Assembly: GCA_934667505.1 (NCBI GenBank)
Contig: CAKULY010000002.1
Coordinates: forward strand, 1 to 64,000
Length of the DNA: 64,000 nt
Origin: an uncultured Treponema sp.
GTDB lineage: Bacteria > Spirochaetota > Spirochaetia > Treponematales > Treponemataceae
Reading direction: 5' to 3'
The notes beneath the pieces were generated by a model. It was not told the DNA's origin and did no database searches. It was given only the letters and a program-made list of their open reading frames with translations. This document shows positions 1 to 8,328 of the stretch, one piece after another (within the stretch, counting starts at the first letter, position 1; every line of letters starts with the position of its first letter). Position numbers and translations under genes: made by a program.

Positions 1-27
1 GTTTCTCACTTCGTTGCGAAACAACTT

Positions 28-84
28 AAAAAGTCAATCCTAAAACTGAAGTTTTAATCTTGACTTTTTATGGGAGAAGTAATT
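28..84 (+). promoter_or_regulatory. Stem-loop leader abutting the Shine-Dalgarno sequence
   Basis: The arms AAAAAGTCAA (28-37) and TTGACTTTTT are complementary and enclose a second inverted repeat (AAAACT/AGTTTT). The outer stem ends directly at TATGGGAG, whose GGGAG serves as ribosome binding site for the ATG at 85. The same nested hairpin plus TATGG(G)AGG precedes the aminopeptidase gene at 26557 on the minus strand, with an orphan copy near 57.55 kb. A terminator is unlikely because the hairpin lies inside a leader. It may stabilise or regulate the mRNA; that part is inference. Confidence 0.6.
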
Positions 85-2373
85 ATGAAAAACAGAATAA
101 AAAATATATTAAAAGCCATTGCACTTGTTTCTTTTGCAATGTTTCAGTTTTTTGGATGCAAGCAAATAGAAGATATAAAAGATTCTGAAAAAGTTGCATA
201 TATTACCATAAACAACAGTTTAGCAAGAAGTGCAATGCCAGAACTAAGCATTGAAAAAATGACAAACTTTGTTTTAAAAGGAACTTTTTCCGGCGGAGAA
301 GAGCAAGAACTTGGTACTTGGGATAATGCGAAATCTTTAAGAACTGCAAAAATTCTTATAAAGCCCGGATTATGGGATTTTAAACTTACCTCACAGCAGG
401 GCGAAGTCTCTTTTTCTGCCACAATCGAAAAAAAACAGATAGAAGTTGCACTTAATAAGCTTAACTTCAATCTGGCTGTATCTTCTATGGATTTACAAAA
501 TGGAACAGGAAGTATAAGCATTAATTTTAGGAAAATATTACCTTATTCAAGGTATGTTTGTATTTATATTTGTGATTTTGAAGGAAATAAAATAAAAAGA
601 CTTTCTACTTCCAAATCTAGTTCTAATATTGGTGATTATGACGATGTTTTACAAGGTATAGCAAATAGTGTTTCTTATAGTTATTATAAATCTGTAAAAC
701 CTAACATTCCAGCTGGAACATATTTTATAGATTTTGAATTCTACGATAAAGAGTGGTTGTTAATTGGAAAATATCGTGAATTGGTTAACGTAACTGCAGA
801 TTGTACAAGTTTATTGACTGGCAAAAAATTAGATTTATCAAATACCTATTCCATTGACTATAATTTAAATGAGGGAGACTGGGGTACTGCTACGTATCCA
901 AGTCATTATAGTCCAAACACTTCAGAAAAATTGCCAACTGGAGAAAATATGTATAAAATGGGCTATAGTTTTGCAGGATGGTATACAGATAAAGATTTTT
1001 CTGGAGAACCTGTTACAGAAATTCCTATTGGTAGCACAGGCGATAAAAAAATTTATGCAAAATGGAAACCGGCAACAGTAAAATATAATGTAAGACATTA
1101 TCTTCAAGGAATTAGTAACCTTGATGAATATTTTTATTTCTCTTCTAATGATGAATGTGAATGGGGAAAAACCGAAGATTATACTGCACCAGTTCCAAGA
1201 GAATATTCTGGTTTTACTGCACAGCAAGTTGAACAGCAACAAATTGCGGCTGATGGAAGCACTAAAGTAAAAATATACTACAATCGCAACGATGTTACAG
1301 TTACCTTAAAACTTAATGGTGGCAATATAAACGGCAGAACAGAAGACTTTGTGATTTCTGGAAAATATTTAGATACTTATACAGCAGATGATTTTTATAA
1401 AGACTTTGGTATTAAATATGATGTTCCGCAAAAAGATGGACTTTACTTTGAATCTTATAATACGGATAGCGATTTTTTAAAGAAAACTTCTGAGTTTGAA
1501 TTTATTTTTCCTGCCAGTGATGCAGTATGCACAGCGGAATATTCCTTGCTTGATTATAGATTTAAGGTGTTCAAAGAGGAAAAATCGCTACCTAGCGGAG
1601 GAGGTTTTCTTCGTTCTTTTATATATCCTTTCTATATTGGAGAAACTGAAGTAACTTGTGAAACATGGTACAAAGTTCAGCAATGGGCAATTAATACGTA
1701 TCCAGAAAAATACAACAATTCAGAAAAGAATATAAAATTTAATACTATTATAGAAGAGCCTAGTGCAGATTCTAAAGATAAACCTATATGTGATATTTCT
1801 TATTATGATGCGATATTATGGTGCAATGCAGCAAGTGAAATGGTTGGTCTAAAACCTTATTATGAAATTTACGGGGTTAATGATGGAGAATTGATTTTCA
1901 AGGATAGAGGTGAATGTTCCTCTCCTAATTCTGGTGGCTATAGACTTCCTAAGAGGGATGAATGGGTATACGCGGCTAAAGGCGGTGAATATCTCCCTTC
2001 GGATAATTATTATATTTATTTTTATAAAGAATTTAAACCATCCTATTTCAAATATTCCTTTGATTCTGATAATAAGTATTATTATTATCAGAGTTATGAA
2101 ATAAGGCATAAGTATTATTCTTGGGCAGATACCTATGCTGGTACATCTGATGAAGATAAGCTTTCTGAATATGCAGTTCTTTCTGGTATTGAATCTGTAA
2201 AATCTAAAAAACCTAATAGTGTAGGTTTGTATGATATGTCTGGAAATGCTAATGAATATGTTTACTTGCAGTGGATAAAAAGTTTAAAAATTATGGATTC
2301 AGTAGAATTAGCAAAGTGTAATGAAAAACAACAAAATACAGGTTTTCGTCTTGCTCGCTATGTTATTGAATAA
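85..2373 (+). CDS. Lipoprotein with InlB-type repeat and C-terminal SUMF1/FGE-like domain
   Basis: I start it at the ATG at 85 because GGGAGAAG, eight bases upstream, is a good ribosome binding site; the in-frame ATG at 70 lies before it. The N-terminus is a lipoprotein signal ending in FFGC. The middle (about residues 265-330) resembles a Listeria-Bacteroides (InlB B) repeat with the typical GYSFAGWYTD and YAKW ends, followed by a MucBP-like stretch. The last 260 residues resemble the formylglycine-generating-enzyme (SUMF1) fold: FYIGETEVT, YRLPKRDEWVYAAKGG, GLYDMSGNANEY and GFRLAR. In treponemes such proteins are usually surface lipoproteins, where the SUMF1 fold can be a binding domain and not an enzyme. 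Probably outward-facing; ligand unknown. Confidence 0.8.
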   Translation: MKNRIKNILKAIALVSFAMFQFFGCKQIEDIKDSEKVAYITINNSLARSAMPELSIEKMTNFVLKGTFSGGEEQELGTWDNAKSLRTAKILIKPGLWDFKLTSQQGEVSFSATIEKKQIEVALNKLNFNLAVSSMDLQNGTGSISINFRKILPYSRYVCIYICDFEGNKIKRLSTSKSSSNIGDYDDVLQGIANSVSYSYYKSVKPNIPAGTYFIDFEFYDKEWLLIGKYRELVNVTADCTSLLTGKKLDLSNTYSIDYNLNEGDWGTATYPSHYSPNTSEKLPTGENMYKMGYSFAGWYTDKDFSGEPVTEIPIGSTGDKKIYAKWKPATVKYNVRHYLQGISNLDEYFYFSSNDECEWGKTEDYTAPVPREYSGFTAQQVEQQQIAADGSTKVKIYYNRNDVTVTLKLNGGNINGRTEDFVISGKYLDTYTADDFYKDFGIKYDVPQKDGLYFESYNTDSDFLKKTSEFEFIFPASDAVCTAEYSLLDYRFKVFKEEKSLPSGGGFLRSFIYPFYIGETEVTCETWYKVQQWAINTYPEKYNNSEKNIKFNTIIEEPSADSKDKPICDISYYDAILWCNAASEMVGLKPYYEIYGVNDGELIFKDRGECSSPNSGGYRLPKRDEWVYAAKGGEYLPSDNYYIYFYKEFKPSYFKYSFDSDNKYYYYQSYEIRHKYYSWADTYAGTSDEDKLSEYAVLSGIESVKSKKPNSVGLYDMSGNANEYVYLQWIKSLKIMDSVELAKCNEKQQNTGFRLARYVIE

Positions 2374-2457
2374 ATAATTTTTCTGGTAGTTTTACATATC
2401 GAAACCATCAAAAGAGAACCTCAAAAACATAAACCATAAACAAAATTAGGAGTTTTT

Positions 2458-2584
2458 ATGAAAACAAAAGAACTAAGTAAAAGAGAGACTAAAAAAAACA
2501 ACACCTGCAATTTACAGTGAAAAGGATTTTGCAGAAGAAATGCTTCAAAATGAAACTTTGATTCACCGCGATGTTAAAAAATAA
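2458..2584 (+). pseudogene. Small gene with frameshift in an A8 run
   Basis: An ATG at 2458 follows a good AGGAG site and reads a lysine-rich start (MKTKELSKRETKK) into a run of eight A at 2491-2498. In frame it stops at 2520. With one A fewer, the reading continues as TTPAIYSEKDFAEEMLQNE and on to a stop at 2582-2584, about 41 residues. The smooth continuation suggests a real small gene with a one-base slip, by mutation, programmed slippage or sequencing error. I do not recognise the family. Its end overlaps the stop of the convergent PLD-like gene by 11 bases. Confidence 0.45.
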
Positions 2585-3110
2585 TCGGGTCGCTACAAAA
2601 TTTTTTACGTCTGCAGCCCTTGCAAAAACTGCCCATCCAAACGCTGTCGAACTGGTCGGTGGCGTTTTTTACAAAGTCTTTGTTGCTGCTCAAAATGCCG
2701 GCTTCAAAGTTGCGGGTGTTTTCGCCTTTCATGCCAAGTCCGGCTCCGGTTAGGTTTGCTGAACCCACGTACGCTGTCTTAAAGTCAAAAATTATGATTT
2801 TAAAATGGACTCGCGGGCAAAGAACTCGCTCCATTCCTTCTATTAAAATAGGATATTTGTCAAAATCTTGGCGGAACGCTGGTCCTGGTTCTTTTGCGTG
2901 AATAAGGCGGATTTCAACTCCTCGTTTTGCAAGGTCAGAAAGGACTTCCAAAAGCGGTTTTGTGCCGCGCCCGTCTTTTACGTAAAGGTCTTTTATGTCG
3001 GCAGTGCCAATCCACAGAGTTTTTTTTACGTCTTTTATCCGCTCAACTACTTGCTCGTAATGGGCTTCATTTGCAATGTACAAAGTTTCTGGGGCAAAAG
3101 AATTTTTCAT
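2574..3110 (-). CDS. Phospholipase D-like domain protein
   Basis: A 178-residue protein with one PLD-type catalytic motif, H-x-K-x4-D then GSANLTGAGLG, at about residues 102-127. Family knowledge: single-motif PLD proteins dimerise to form the active site and act as phosphodiesterases or nucleases. The N-terminal part (LWIGTADIKDLYV) resembles the first strand-helix of the fold. The C-terminus has a cysteine cluster, CKGCRRKKFC, possibly metal binding. There is no signal peptide, so it is likely cytosolic. It lies 24 bases downstream of the HD-GYP gene in the same direction and is probably cotranscribed. Substrate unknown. Confidence 0.75.
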   Translation of the reverse strand: MKNSFAPETLYIANEAHYEQVVERIKDVKKTLWIGTADIKDLYVKDGRGTKPLLEVLSDLAKRGVEIRLIHAKEPGPAFRQDFDKYPILIEGMERVLCPRVHFKIIIFDFKTAYVGSANLTGAGLGMKGENTRNFEAGILSSNKDFVKNATDQFDSVWMGSFCKGCRRKKFCSDPIIF

Positions 3111-3134
3111 TTCTGTTGATTTTTCCCAATCATC

Positions 3135-4421
3135 CTATCTTTCCATCAACCTGACCACTTCTTCCTTTGAATCCAAGAAAATCTTTGCAATCTGCGGGTC
3201 AAAATCTGTGCCGCTGCCTTTTTCGATGATTGAAAAGCACTGGTCAAGCGGCATTGCGTCGCGGTAGCAGCGTTTTTGGGAAACGGCGTCAAAAACGTCG
3301 GCAACAGCCATAATCCGCGCGTGAAGTGGAATCTGTTCGCCGGCAAGTCCTTCCGGGTAGCCTTTTCCGTTGTATTTTTCGTGGTGGAATCTTGCCACTT
3401 CGTAGGCGATTTTTTCAAATTCTGCGTCATCCAGATTTTTGAACGTGTTTTGAATAATTTCTCCGCCGCAAGCTGCGTGCTTTTTCATGATCGCAAATTC
3501 TTCATCCGTGAGTTTTCCCGGCTTTTGCAGAATATGGTCAGGCGTTGCGATTTTTCCAATATCGTGAAGCGGAGCCGCATTGCTTACGTTAATCAGATAG
3601 TCTTTGTTCATAATATCTTGATAACGCTTGTCGTGCCGCATTTTTTGAAGAATCAGATTGACATAGGCTCTAGTGCGCTTGATGTGTCCGCCGGTGTTGC
3701 TGTCGCGGTTTTCAACAAGATTTGCAAATCCTTCAACCATGTTGTCGCTGTACAAAGTAAGTTTTTTAATTGCAGGATTTTCAAAGTCAACATAAATTCC
3801 CAAAAGAAGAATGGTAGGGCAGATTGAAGAAAGCAAAATCTCTGGGAAAATAATCTGAGCAATAAGAATGATTCCTACAATCACGATGATTGAAACTGTT
3901 CCGAATTTTTTATCCTTTGCAAGATATTTGTGACGCGTAACAACAAGACCTAAAATAATTCCGTAATGAAGAAATAGCGAAATAAAGCAGACATAAACTG
4001 AAAATCCCATTGAATAAAAAGTCGTTTTTCCCTGGATATATTCAAGCTGGTTAATTCCGGCAAAAATCAGAATTAGCGAGATAATTCCCGGCAAAAAAAG
4101 AAGAAAATTCCTTTTTTTATGCTCTTTGCAAAAACCTACAATCTGGTCGTACATGTAAAGCGAGGTTACAATAATCGTTAAATCCATAAAGACAAAAAAC
4201 AAAAGGTGTCCGTATTTATTCAGCCAGTCAGGAATACTTTCAAGGTGATTTACAGTCCAGGCTGTCAGACCGTCAAAAAATACCGCCCAGGGAGCAACAA
4301 TCATAAGAGCGTCAAAAAATTTATTGCAGGGAATTTTCGTTTTTAAAGTCGTCCTTAAATAAGTTATTATAATATAAAGAGTTACAATCAAACAACCAAT
4401 TTGTAATTTAAAATATTGCAT
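3135..4421 (-). CDS. Membrane-anchored HD-GYP phosphodiesterase
   Basis: The N-terminal half (about residues 1-215) is a run of six or seven hydrophobic helices, and the C-terminal half is an HD-GYP domain. Visible motifs are APLHDIGKIATPD and the signature HHEKYNGKGYPEGL, both intact, followed by RIMAVADVFDAV. The family hydrolyses cyclic di-GMP; the membrane part may sense a signal. I use the internal ATG at 4421 because GAGAGGA lies just upstream; the longer frame starting at 4442 begins before that site. The PLD-like gene follows in the same direction. It is one of two c-di-GMP-related proteins in the window, with the degenerate EAL protein at 20.9-23.1 kb. Confidence 0.88.
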   Translation of the reverse strand: MQYFKLQIGCLIVTLYIIITYLRTTLKTKIPCNKFFDALMIVAPWAVFFDGLTAWTVNHLESIPDWLNKYGHLLFFVFMDLTIIVTSLYMYDQIVGFCKEHKKRNFLLFLPGIISLILIFAGINQLEYIQGKTTFYSMGFSVYVCFISLFLHYGIILGLVVTRHKYLAKDKKFGTVSIIVIVGIILIAQIIFPEILLSSICPTILLLGIYVDFENPAIKKLTLYSDNMVEGFANLVENRDSNTGGHIKRTRAYVNLILQKMRHDKRYQDIMNKDYLINVSNAAPLHDIGKIATPDHILQKPGKLTDEEFAIMKKHAACGGEIIQNTFKNLDDAEFEKIAYEVARFHHEKYNGKGYPEGLAGEQIPLHARIMAVADVFDAVSQKRCYRDAMPLDQCFSIIEKGSGTDFDPQIAKIFLDSKEEVVRLMER

Positions 4422-4619
4422 AAAATTCCTCTCTAAAAGCAACTTAAATTATATGCTAAAGGATTTTAAAAATCAAACTTCTTGCAATCTTTTCTTGTTA
4501 TAATACGTTTTTCCTAATATTATTAAATAGCCAAATTTTGAGTTTTTTATAAATTGTGAAAAAAACGCTCTCAACGAATTTATTCTTTTTTTAAAAACTC
4601 TTATAAAACCGGGAAAATT

Positions 4620-5567
4620 ATGCAAAGCACGGAACGCGCAAAAAACAACAGAACTCTTGCTCTTAATTCTGAAGAAATTGAAAGCCTAAGGAAAAATATT
4701 CTTACAAGCAGGCAAATTTCAGAAAATACTGATTTTTTAAATAAAACCTTGAATGGGGACATAAATGAAATGCTGGAATACGTTCCAGATAATTTTGCAG
4801 ATTTGATTATTATTGACCCTCCATATAATCTTACAAAAAACTTTAACGGTTTAAAGTTTAATTCGTGTTCAGAAAAAAATTATGATGATTACCTTAATAG
4901 CTGGTTTCCTGCTGTTTGTAAAAAATTAAAACCTTCGGGCTCTTTGTACATGTGCGGCGACTGGAAGTGCACGTCTTCTCTTCAGCGTGCAATTGAAAAA
5001 GAGCTTTCAATATTGAATAGAATTACCTGGCAGCGAGAAAAAGGGCGAGGCGCAAAATCGAATTGGAAAAACGGAATGGAAGACATTTGGTTCGCCGTAA
5101 AGAATCCAAGCGATTACTATTTTAATGTGGATGCAGTAATGATGAAACGAAAGGTCCTTGCTCCGTATAAAAAAGACGGAAAGCCTAAAGACTGGAATAA
5201 AGAAGAAAGAGGTAATTTTAGATTGACATATCCTTCGAACTTTTGGGATGATATTTCAATTCCGTTTTGGTCTATGCCAGAAAACACAGAGCATCCCACT
5301 CAAAAAAGCGAAAAATTATATGCAAAGCTGATTTTAGCAAGCTCTAAACCTGGCGATGTCGTGCTTGATCCGTTTTTAGGAAGCGGAACTGCTAGCGTTG
5401 TCGCAAAAAAATTAAACAGAAATTATTGCGGCATCGAGATTAACGAAGAGTATTGTTTGCTTGCGGAAAAGCGTTTAAAGCTTGCGGAAGTTGACCCTGC
5501 TATACAAGGCTATTCTGATGGTGTTTTTTGGGAAAGAAATTCACTTCCTTTTCAGAAAAAGGAATAA
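4620..5567 (+). CDS. Solitary DNA methyltransferase, beta-class (N4/N6)
   Basis: Motif IV (DPPYNL, about residue 67) comes before the AdoMet motif I (DPFLGSGT, about residue 243), which is the beta-class order. HPTQKSEKL marks the motif X region just ahead of motif I. Family knowledge: such enzymes methylate adenine N6 or cytosine N4 in short DNA sites. No restriction endonuclease is encoded on either side, so this may be an orphan methylase with a regulatory role. The start has a weak GGGAAA site. A T9C8 run followed by an AC-rich tract begins six bases after the stop codon. Confidence 0.85.
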   Translation: MQSTERAKNNRTLALNSEEIESLRKNILTSRQISENTDFLNKTLNGDINEMLEYVPDNFADLIIIDPPYNLTKNFNGLKFNSCSEKNYDDYLNSWFPAVCKKLKPSGSLYMCGDWKCTSSLQRAIEKELSILNRITWQREKGRGAKSNWKNGMEDIWFAVKNPSDYYFNVDAVMMKRKVLAPYKKDGKPKDWNKEERGNFRLTYPSNFWDDISIPFWSMPENTEHPTQKSEKLYAKLILASSKPGDVVLDPFLGSGTASVVAKKLNRNYCGIEINEEYCLLAEKRLKLAEVDPAIQGYSDGVFWERNSLPFQKKE

Positions 5568-5572
5568 ACGGC

Positions 5573-5622
5573 TTTTTTTTTCCCCCCCCACACACACGCA
5601 CAAACACAACACAAACACAATC
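5573..5622. repeat. T9-C8-(AC)n low-complexity tract
   Basis: Directly after the methyltransferase stop codon the + strand runs through nine T, eight C (5582-5589), then alternating AC-rich sequence to about 5622. Such mixed homopolymer and dinucleotide tracts are slippage-prone. It lies about 80-110 bases upstream of the next gene, so it could influence that gene's promoter, but no clear -35/-10 pair was found around it. Confidence 0.7.
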
Positions 5623-5699
5623 TGACGCAGATCATCAGTTTATGTTCCTGTGCGCGAATTACTTTATGGCACTTGCTAGTTTTTCATAAAAAGTTCAAA

Positions 5700-6281
5700 A
5701 TGAATTGTATGAAAACTAAAGTGAATTTTACACCTTTTATTTTGTTGGGAATTCTGATTTTAAGTATTGCAGGATATTTTTTCTTCGGAAGCCGCTATAA
5801 TCTTCAAAAATCTGATTTTACTTTTATTGGATTTTTTATTTCCTCATTTTTGGCGATAGAATTATTAATTTTTCACTTGGTTCCGCCTTTTTCTGCGTTA
5901 ATGCTTTTTCTTATTTCTCGCAATAAAGACTTTTTAAATGGCTTTTGGTTTAAGGAATATTCTTGGGAAAAAGGTTTTTACAAATTTATAAAAGTTAAGC
6001 GGTGGAAAACTCGAATAGGCACTTATGACAAAAATTTATTTTCTAGCAAGAACTTTTCTAAAGAAAAGCTTTTAATGACGATTACCCAGTCAGAACTTGT
6101 GCACGAAATAATTTTTGTTTTAAGTTTTTTGCCTCTTTATTTTATGAAAGATTTTGGACATACCTTTTTGCTTGCGGTTTTATGTACGGTTTTTGCGCTT
6201 TTGAATTTGCCATTTGTTTTTATCCAACGCTACAATCGCCCTAGAATAATTAGTTTTAAATCAAAAATTGAAAAATCCTAA
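5700..6281 (+). CDS. CrtO-like (glycosyl-diaponeurosporenoate acyltransferase family) membrane protein
   Basis: About 193 residues with three or four membrane helices. The KRWKTRIGTYDK segment and the C-terminal FIQRYNRPR motif resemble the family named after staphylococcal CrtO (glycosyl-4,4'-diaponeurosporenoate acyltransferase). Family assignment is from motif recall only. The name reflects one characterised member; other members are widespread without carotenoids, so the substrate here is unknown. The start is uncertain: in-frame ATGs at 5673, 5700 and 5709 all lack a good ribosome binding site. A foldback repeat copy follows the stop. Confidence 0.55.
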   Translation: MNCMKTKVNFTPFILLGILILSIAGYFFFGSRYNLQKSDFTFIGFFISSFLAIELLIFHLVPPFSALMLFLISRNKDFLNGFWFKEYSWEKGFYKFIKVKRWKTRIGTYDKNLFSSKNFSKEKLLMTITQSELVHEIIFVLSFLPLYFMKDFGHTFLLAVLCTVFALLNLPFVFIQRYNRPRIISFKSKIEKS

Positions 6282-6284
6282 AAT

Positions 6285-6370
6285 GTTAAAAGTCGAGTTT
6301 TTAGGAACAAACAAAAGTGTGAATTCTCTGAAACCGTTTTTTCACAGTTATAAAAAGCTCGGCTTTTAAC
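6285..6370. repeat. Dispersed foldback repeat, short form (copy 1)
   Basis: The ends TTAAAAGTCGAGTTTTTA and TATAAAAAGCTCGGCTTTTA are inverted copies, enclosing the family core AACAAAAGTGTGAATTC..CTGAAA. It sits between two same-strand genes and could act as a terminator. Related copies lie near 8.3, 13.7, 44.2, 46.5, 49.0, 54.3, 57.4 and 60.6 kb. Confidence 0.7.
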
Positions 6371-6402
6371 CTTTTTAACCTATGGTTTATTCGACTTCAT
6401 AA

Positions 6403-6438
6403 TTGAACATTAGCTGTTAAAATGTTAAAGTAAACTTT
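6403..6438 (+). promoter_or_regulatory. Predicted leaderless promoter of the THUMP methylase gene
   Basis: TTGAAC (6403-6408), a 17-base spacer and TAAAGT (6426-6431) are followed after seven bases by the ATG at 6439. Transcription would start at or next to the start codon. No Shine-Dalgarno sequence is present. Confidence 0.55.
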
Positions 6439-7641
6439 ATGAATACACTTGTTGCCTTGTGTCCTGTAGGGGCTGAAAAAATTCTTGGAAATGAAATAAA
6501 ACATCTTGGATATAAGTTAGTTAGTAACACCGCAGGAAGAGTTGTTTTTTTAGGTGACGATGATGCTCTTTTTAGGGCGAATTTGTGTCTTAGAACTTCT
6601 GACAGAATTTTTCTGCAAGCAACTTCTTTTTCCGCAGAAGATTTTGACCAGCTGTTTGATGGAATTTATACTGTAAACTGGCAGGACTATTTTAAAAAAG
6701 ATTCCAAAATAACGATAGACAAGGTGCGTTGCCACAGAAGCAAACTTAATTCAGAGCACGCAATTCAGGGTATTGTTCAAAAAGCGATTTATAAAAAACT
6801 TTGTGAACGCTGGCATATGTATTCAATGCCGGAAACTGGAACTGAACAAACAATCAGAATTTATATAGAAGAAAATGAAGTTCTTGTCCTTCTGGATTTG
6901 TCTGGACTTCCTCTTCATAAAAGAGGCTATCGCGTAGACGGAGGAATTGCTCCTTTGCGCGAAACTGTTGCGGCTGTTCTTTTGCAAGAAATGACTTGGC
7001 GGCGAAAAACACCACTTCACGATCCGTTTTGTGGTTCTGGAACAATTGCAATAGAAGCCGCGCTTTACGCTTACAATATTGCGCCTGGATTTGGCAGACG
7101 GTTCGCCATAGAAACACTTCCTTTTTTTAACGAAAAAAGAGCTTTAGAAATCCGCAAAAAAGAGGCTGAGCAAATACGGACCGATGTTGAAGTCAGAATA
7201 ACTGGTTCGGATATTGACAGCGAGGCTATCGCCCGTTCTAAAAAGAATGCTGAGTATGCTTGTGTTGCGGCAGGAAGAGCTTTGCAGTCAATTGGCAGCG
7301 ACGCAAAAATTCTTAGACCGGATTTTATTCAGGCAGATTTTAGGGAACTTTCCGCGCCTTATGAAAACGGACTTGTTTTGTGTAACCCGCCTTATGGAGA
7401 ACGAATCGGCGACTTAGAGCAGGCTGAACAACTTTACAAAGATATGAGCTGTTTGTTTACGGAATTTAAGAATTGGGATTTTGGAATAATAACTTCGCAC
7501 AAAGAGTTTCAAGAAAAAATAGGGTGCTATGCTCAGAAGTTAAAAAATATAAAAGCAGGAAACTTGGATACAATTCTTTACATTTATAAAAATTCAGAAA
7601 ATTTTGGAAAACCACAAAAAAAAGGGAGAGAAAGACTTTAA
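6439..7641 (+). CDS. THUMP-domain rRNA methyltransferase (RlmL N-terminal type)
   Basis: A 400-residue class I AdoMet-dependent methylase of the UPF0020 family. The N-terminal 160 residues match a THUMP RNA-binding domain (ALCPVGAEKILGNEIK, EHAIQGIVQKAIYKKL). The catalytic part carries HDPFCGSGTIAIEAA (about residue 194) and the target-base motif CNPPYGERIG (about residue 315). By family it should make m2G in 23S rRNA, like the RlmL N-terminal half, but the exact site is not shown by sequence. Its stop overlaps the ATG of the TetR gene (TAATG), so the two are translationally coupled. Its own promoter seems to be leaderless. Confidence 0.87.
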   Translation: MNTLVALCPVGAEKILGNEIKHLGYKLVSNTAGRVVFLGDDDALFRANLCLRTSDRIFLQATSFSAEDFDQLFDGIYTVNWQDYFKKDSKITIDKVRCHRSKLNSEHAIQGIVQKAIYKKLCERWHMYSMPETGTEQTIRIYIEENEVLVLLDLSGLPLHKRGYRVDGGIAPLRETVAAVLLQEMTWRRKTPLHDPFCGSGTIAIEAALYAYNIAPGFGRRFAIETLPFFNEKRALEIRKKEAEQIRTDVEVRITGSDIDSEAIARSKKNAEYACVAAGRALQSIGSDAKILRPDFIQADFRELSAPYENGLVLCNPPYGERIGDLEQAEQLYKDMSCLFTEFKNWDFGIITSHKEFQEKIGCYAQKLKNIKAGNLDTILYIYKNSENFGKPQKKGRERL

Positions 7642-8234
7642 TGGCAGCAATAATAGAACACGAAAAAAGAAAGCATGAAATTCTGCAAAAATCTTTAGAT
7701 GTCTTTATGGACGAAGGGTACGATGATGTTACTTTTCAAAAGATTGCTGACAGATGTGGAATTACAAGAACAACACTGTATATATACTTTAAGAATAAAC
7801 GAGAAATATTTCTTTGGAGCATAAAAGAACTTACGCAAAATCTAGAACAGAAGCTGCTCGCCATAACTAGCGATAAATCTCTTGAAGCTCCGATTGCTCT
7901 AAAAAAAATAACCTATACGATAATCGATTCCTGTATAGAAAATAAAAAATTGTTTAACGTCTTGCTTGCCTATCTTATGCAGCTTCAAAAGTCTGGTGGC
8001 GATTCTGGCGAAAAAGTTAGACGCCGCGTTATACGCCTAAGACACTTGCTTACTTCAAAAATAGTTGAAGGCGAAAAAAAAGGACAGCTTAAAATAAGCA
8101 GCGTAAAAGACGCAAACGAACTTCTTTACAGTTTGATTGAATCCGCAATCTTTAGGCTTTCTATTTTAAATCAAGACAAACTGGACGAAGTTTATGGAGC
8201 TATAGATATTGCAATTGCCGGAATGACTAAATAG
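7641..8234 (+). CDS. TetR/AcrR-family transcriptional regulator
   Basis: The N-terminal 55 residues form a TetR-type helix-turn-helix: ILQKSLDVFMDEGYDDVTFQKIADRCG and ITRTTLYIYFKNKREIF, split here for length. The remaining 140 residues are helical, as expected for the ligand-binding domain, and have no recognised ligand motif. It overlaps the THUMP methylase stop by one base, so the two form an operon. A GGAGAG site lies ten bases before the ATG. TetR proteins usually repress their own and neighbouring genes; the target here is not evident. A foldback repeat follows the stop and may terminate the operon. Confidence 0.88.
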   Translation: MAAIIEHEKRKHEILQKSLDVFMDEGYDDVTFQKIADRCGITRTTLYIYFKNKREIFLWSIKELTQNLEQKLLAITSDKSLEAPIALKKITYTIIDSCIENKKLFNVLLAYLMQLQKSGGDSGEKVRRRVIRLRHLLTSKIVEGEKKGQLKISSVKDANELLYSLIESAIFRLSILNQDKLDEVYGAIDIAIAGMTK

Positions 8235-8244
8235 CCTGAACTCC

Positions 8245-8328
8245 GTCGAGCGTTTAGAAAAATAAACAAAAGTGTAAATTCGCTGAAAGCATTTTTTTAA
8301 GTTATAAAAAGACTCAAAGTTTGGGCTA
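8245..8328. repeat. Dispersed foldback repeat, short form (copy 2)
   Basis: It contains GTCGAGCGTTTAGAAAAA, AAATTCGCTGAAAGC and a degenerate closing arm (TATAAAAAGACTCAAAG). The stop codon of the convergent lipoprotein gene (8326-8328) lies in its right edge. Located between convergent genes, it may terminate transcription from both sides. Confidence 0.65.

Noticed and set aside
2571..2753. Plus-strand open frame over the PLD-like gene, and other antisense frames of 60-180 codons
   Set aside because: They lie opposite clear protein-family genes and carry no ribosome binding site or family motif.
4422..4619. Restriction endonuclease partner for the DNA methyltransferase
   Set aside because: The gap is too small, and neither neighbour (HD-GYP protein, CrtO-like protein) resembles a nuclease of a restriction system. 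The PLD-like protein at 2.6 kb is in another operon.
5573..5640. Possible CRISPR-like or satellite array in the AC-rich tract
   Set aside because: There is no repeat-spacer pattern, only homopolymer and imperfect AC/ACA repeats.
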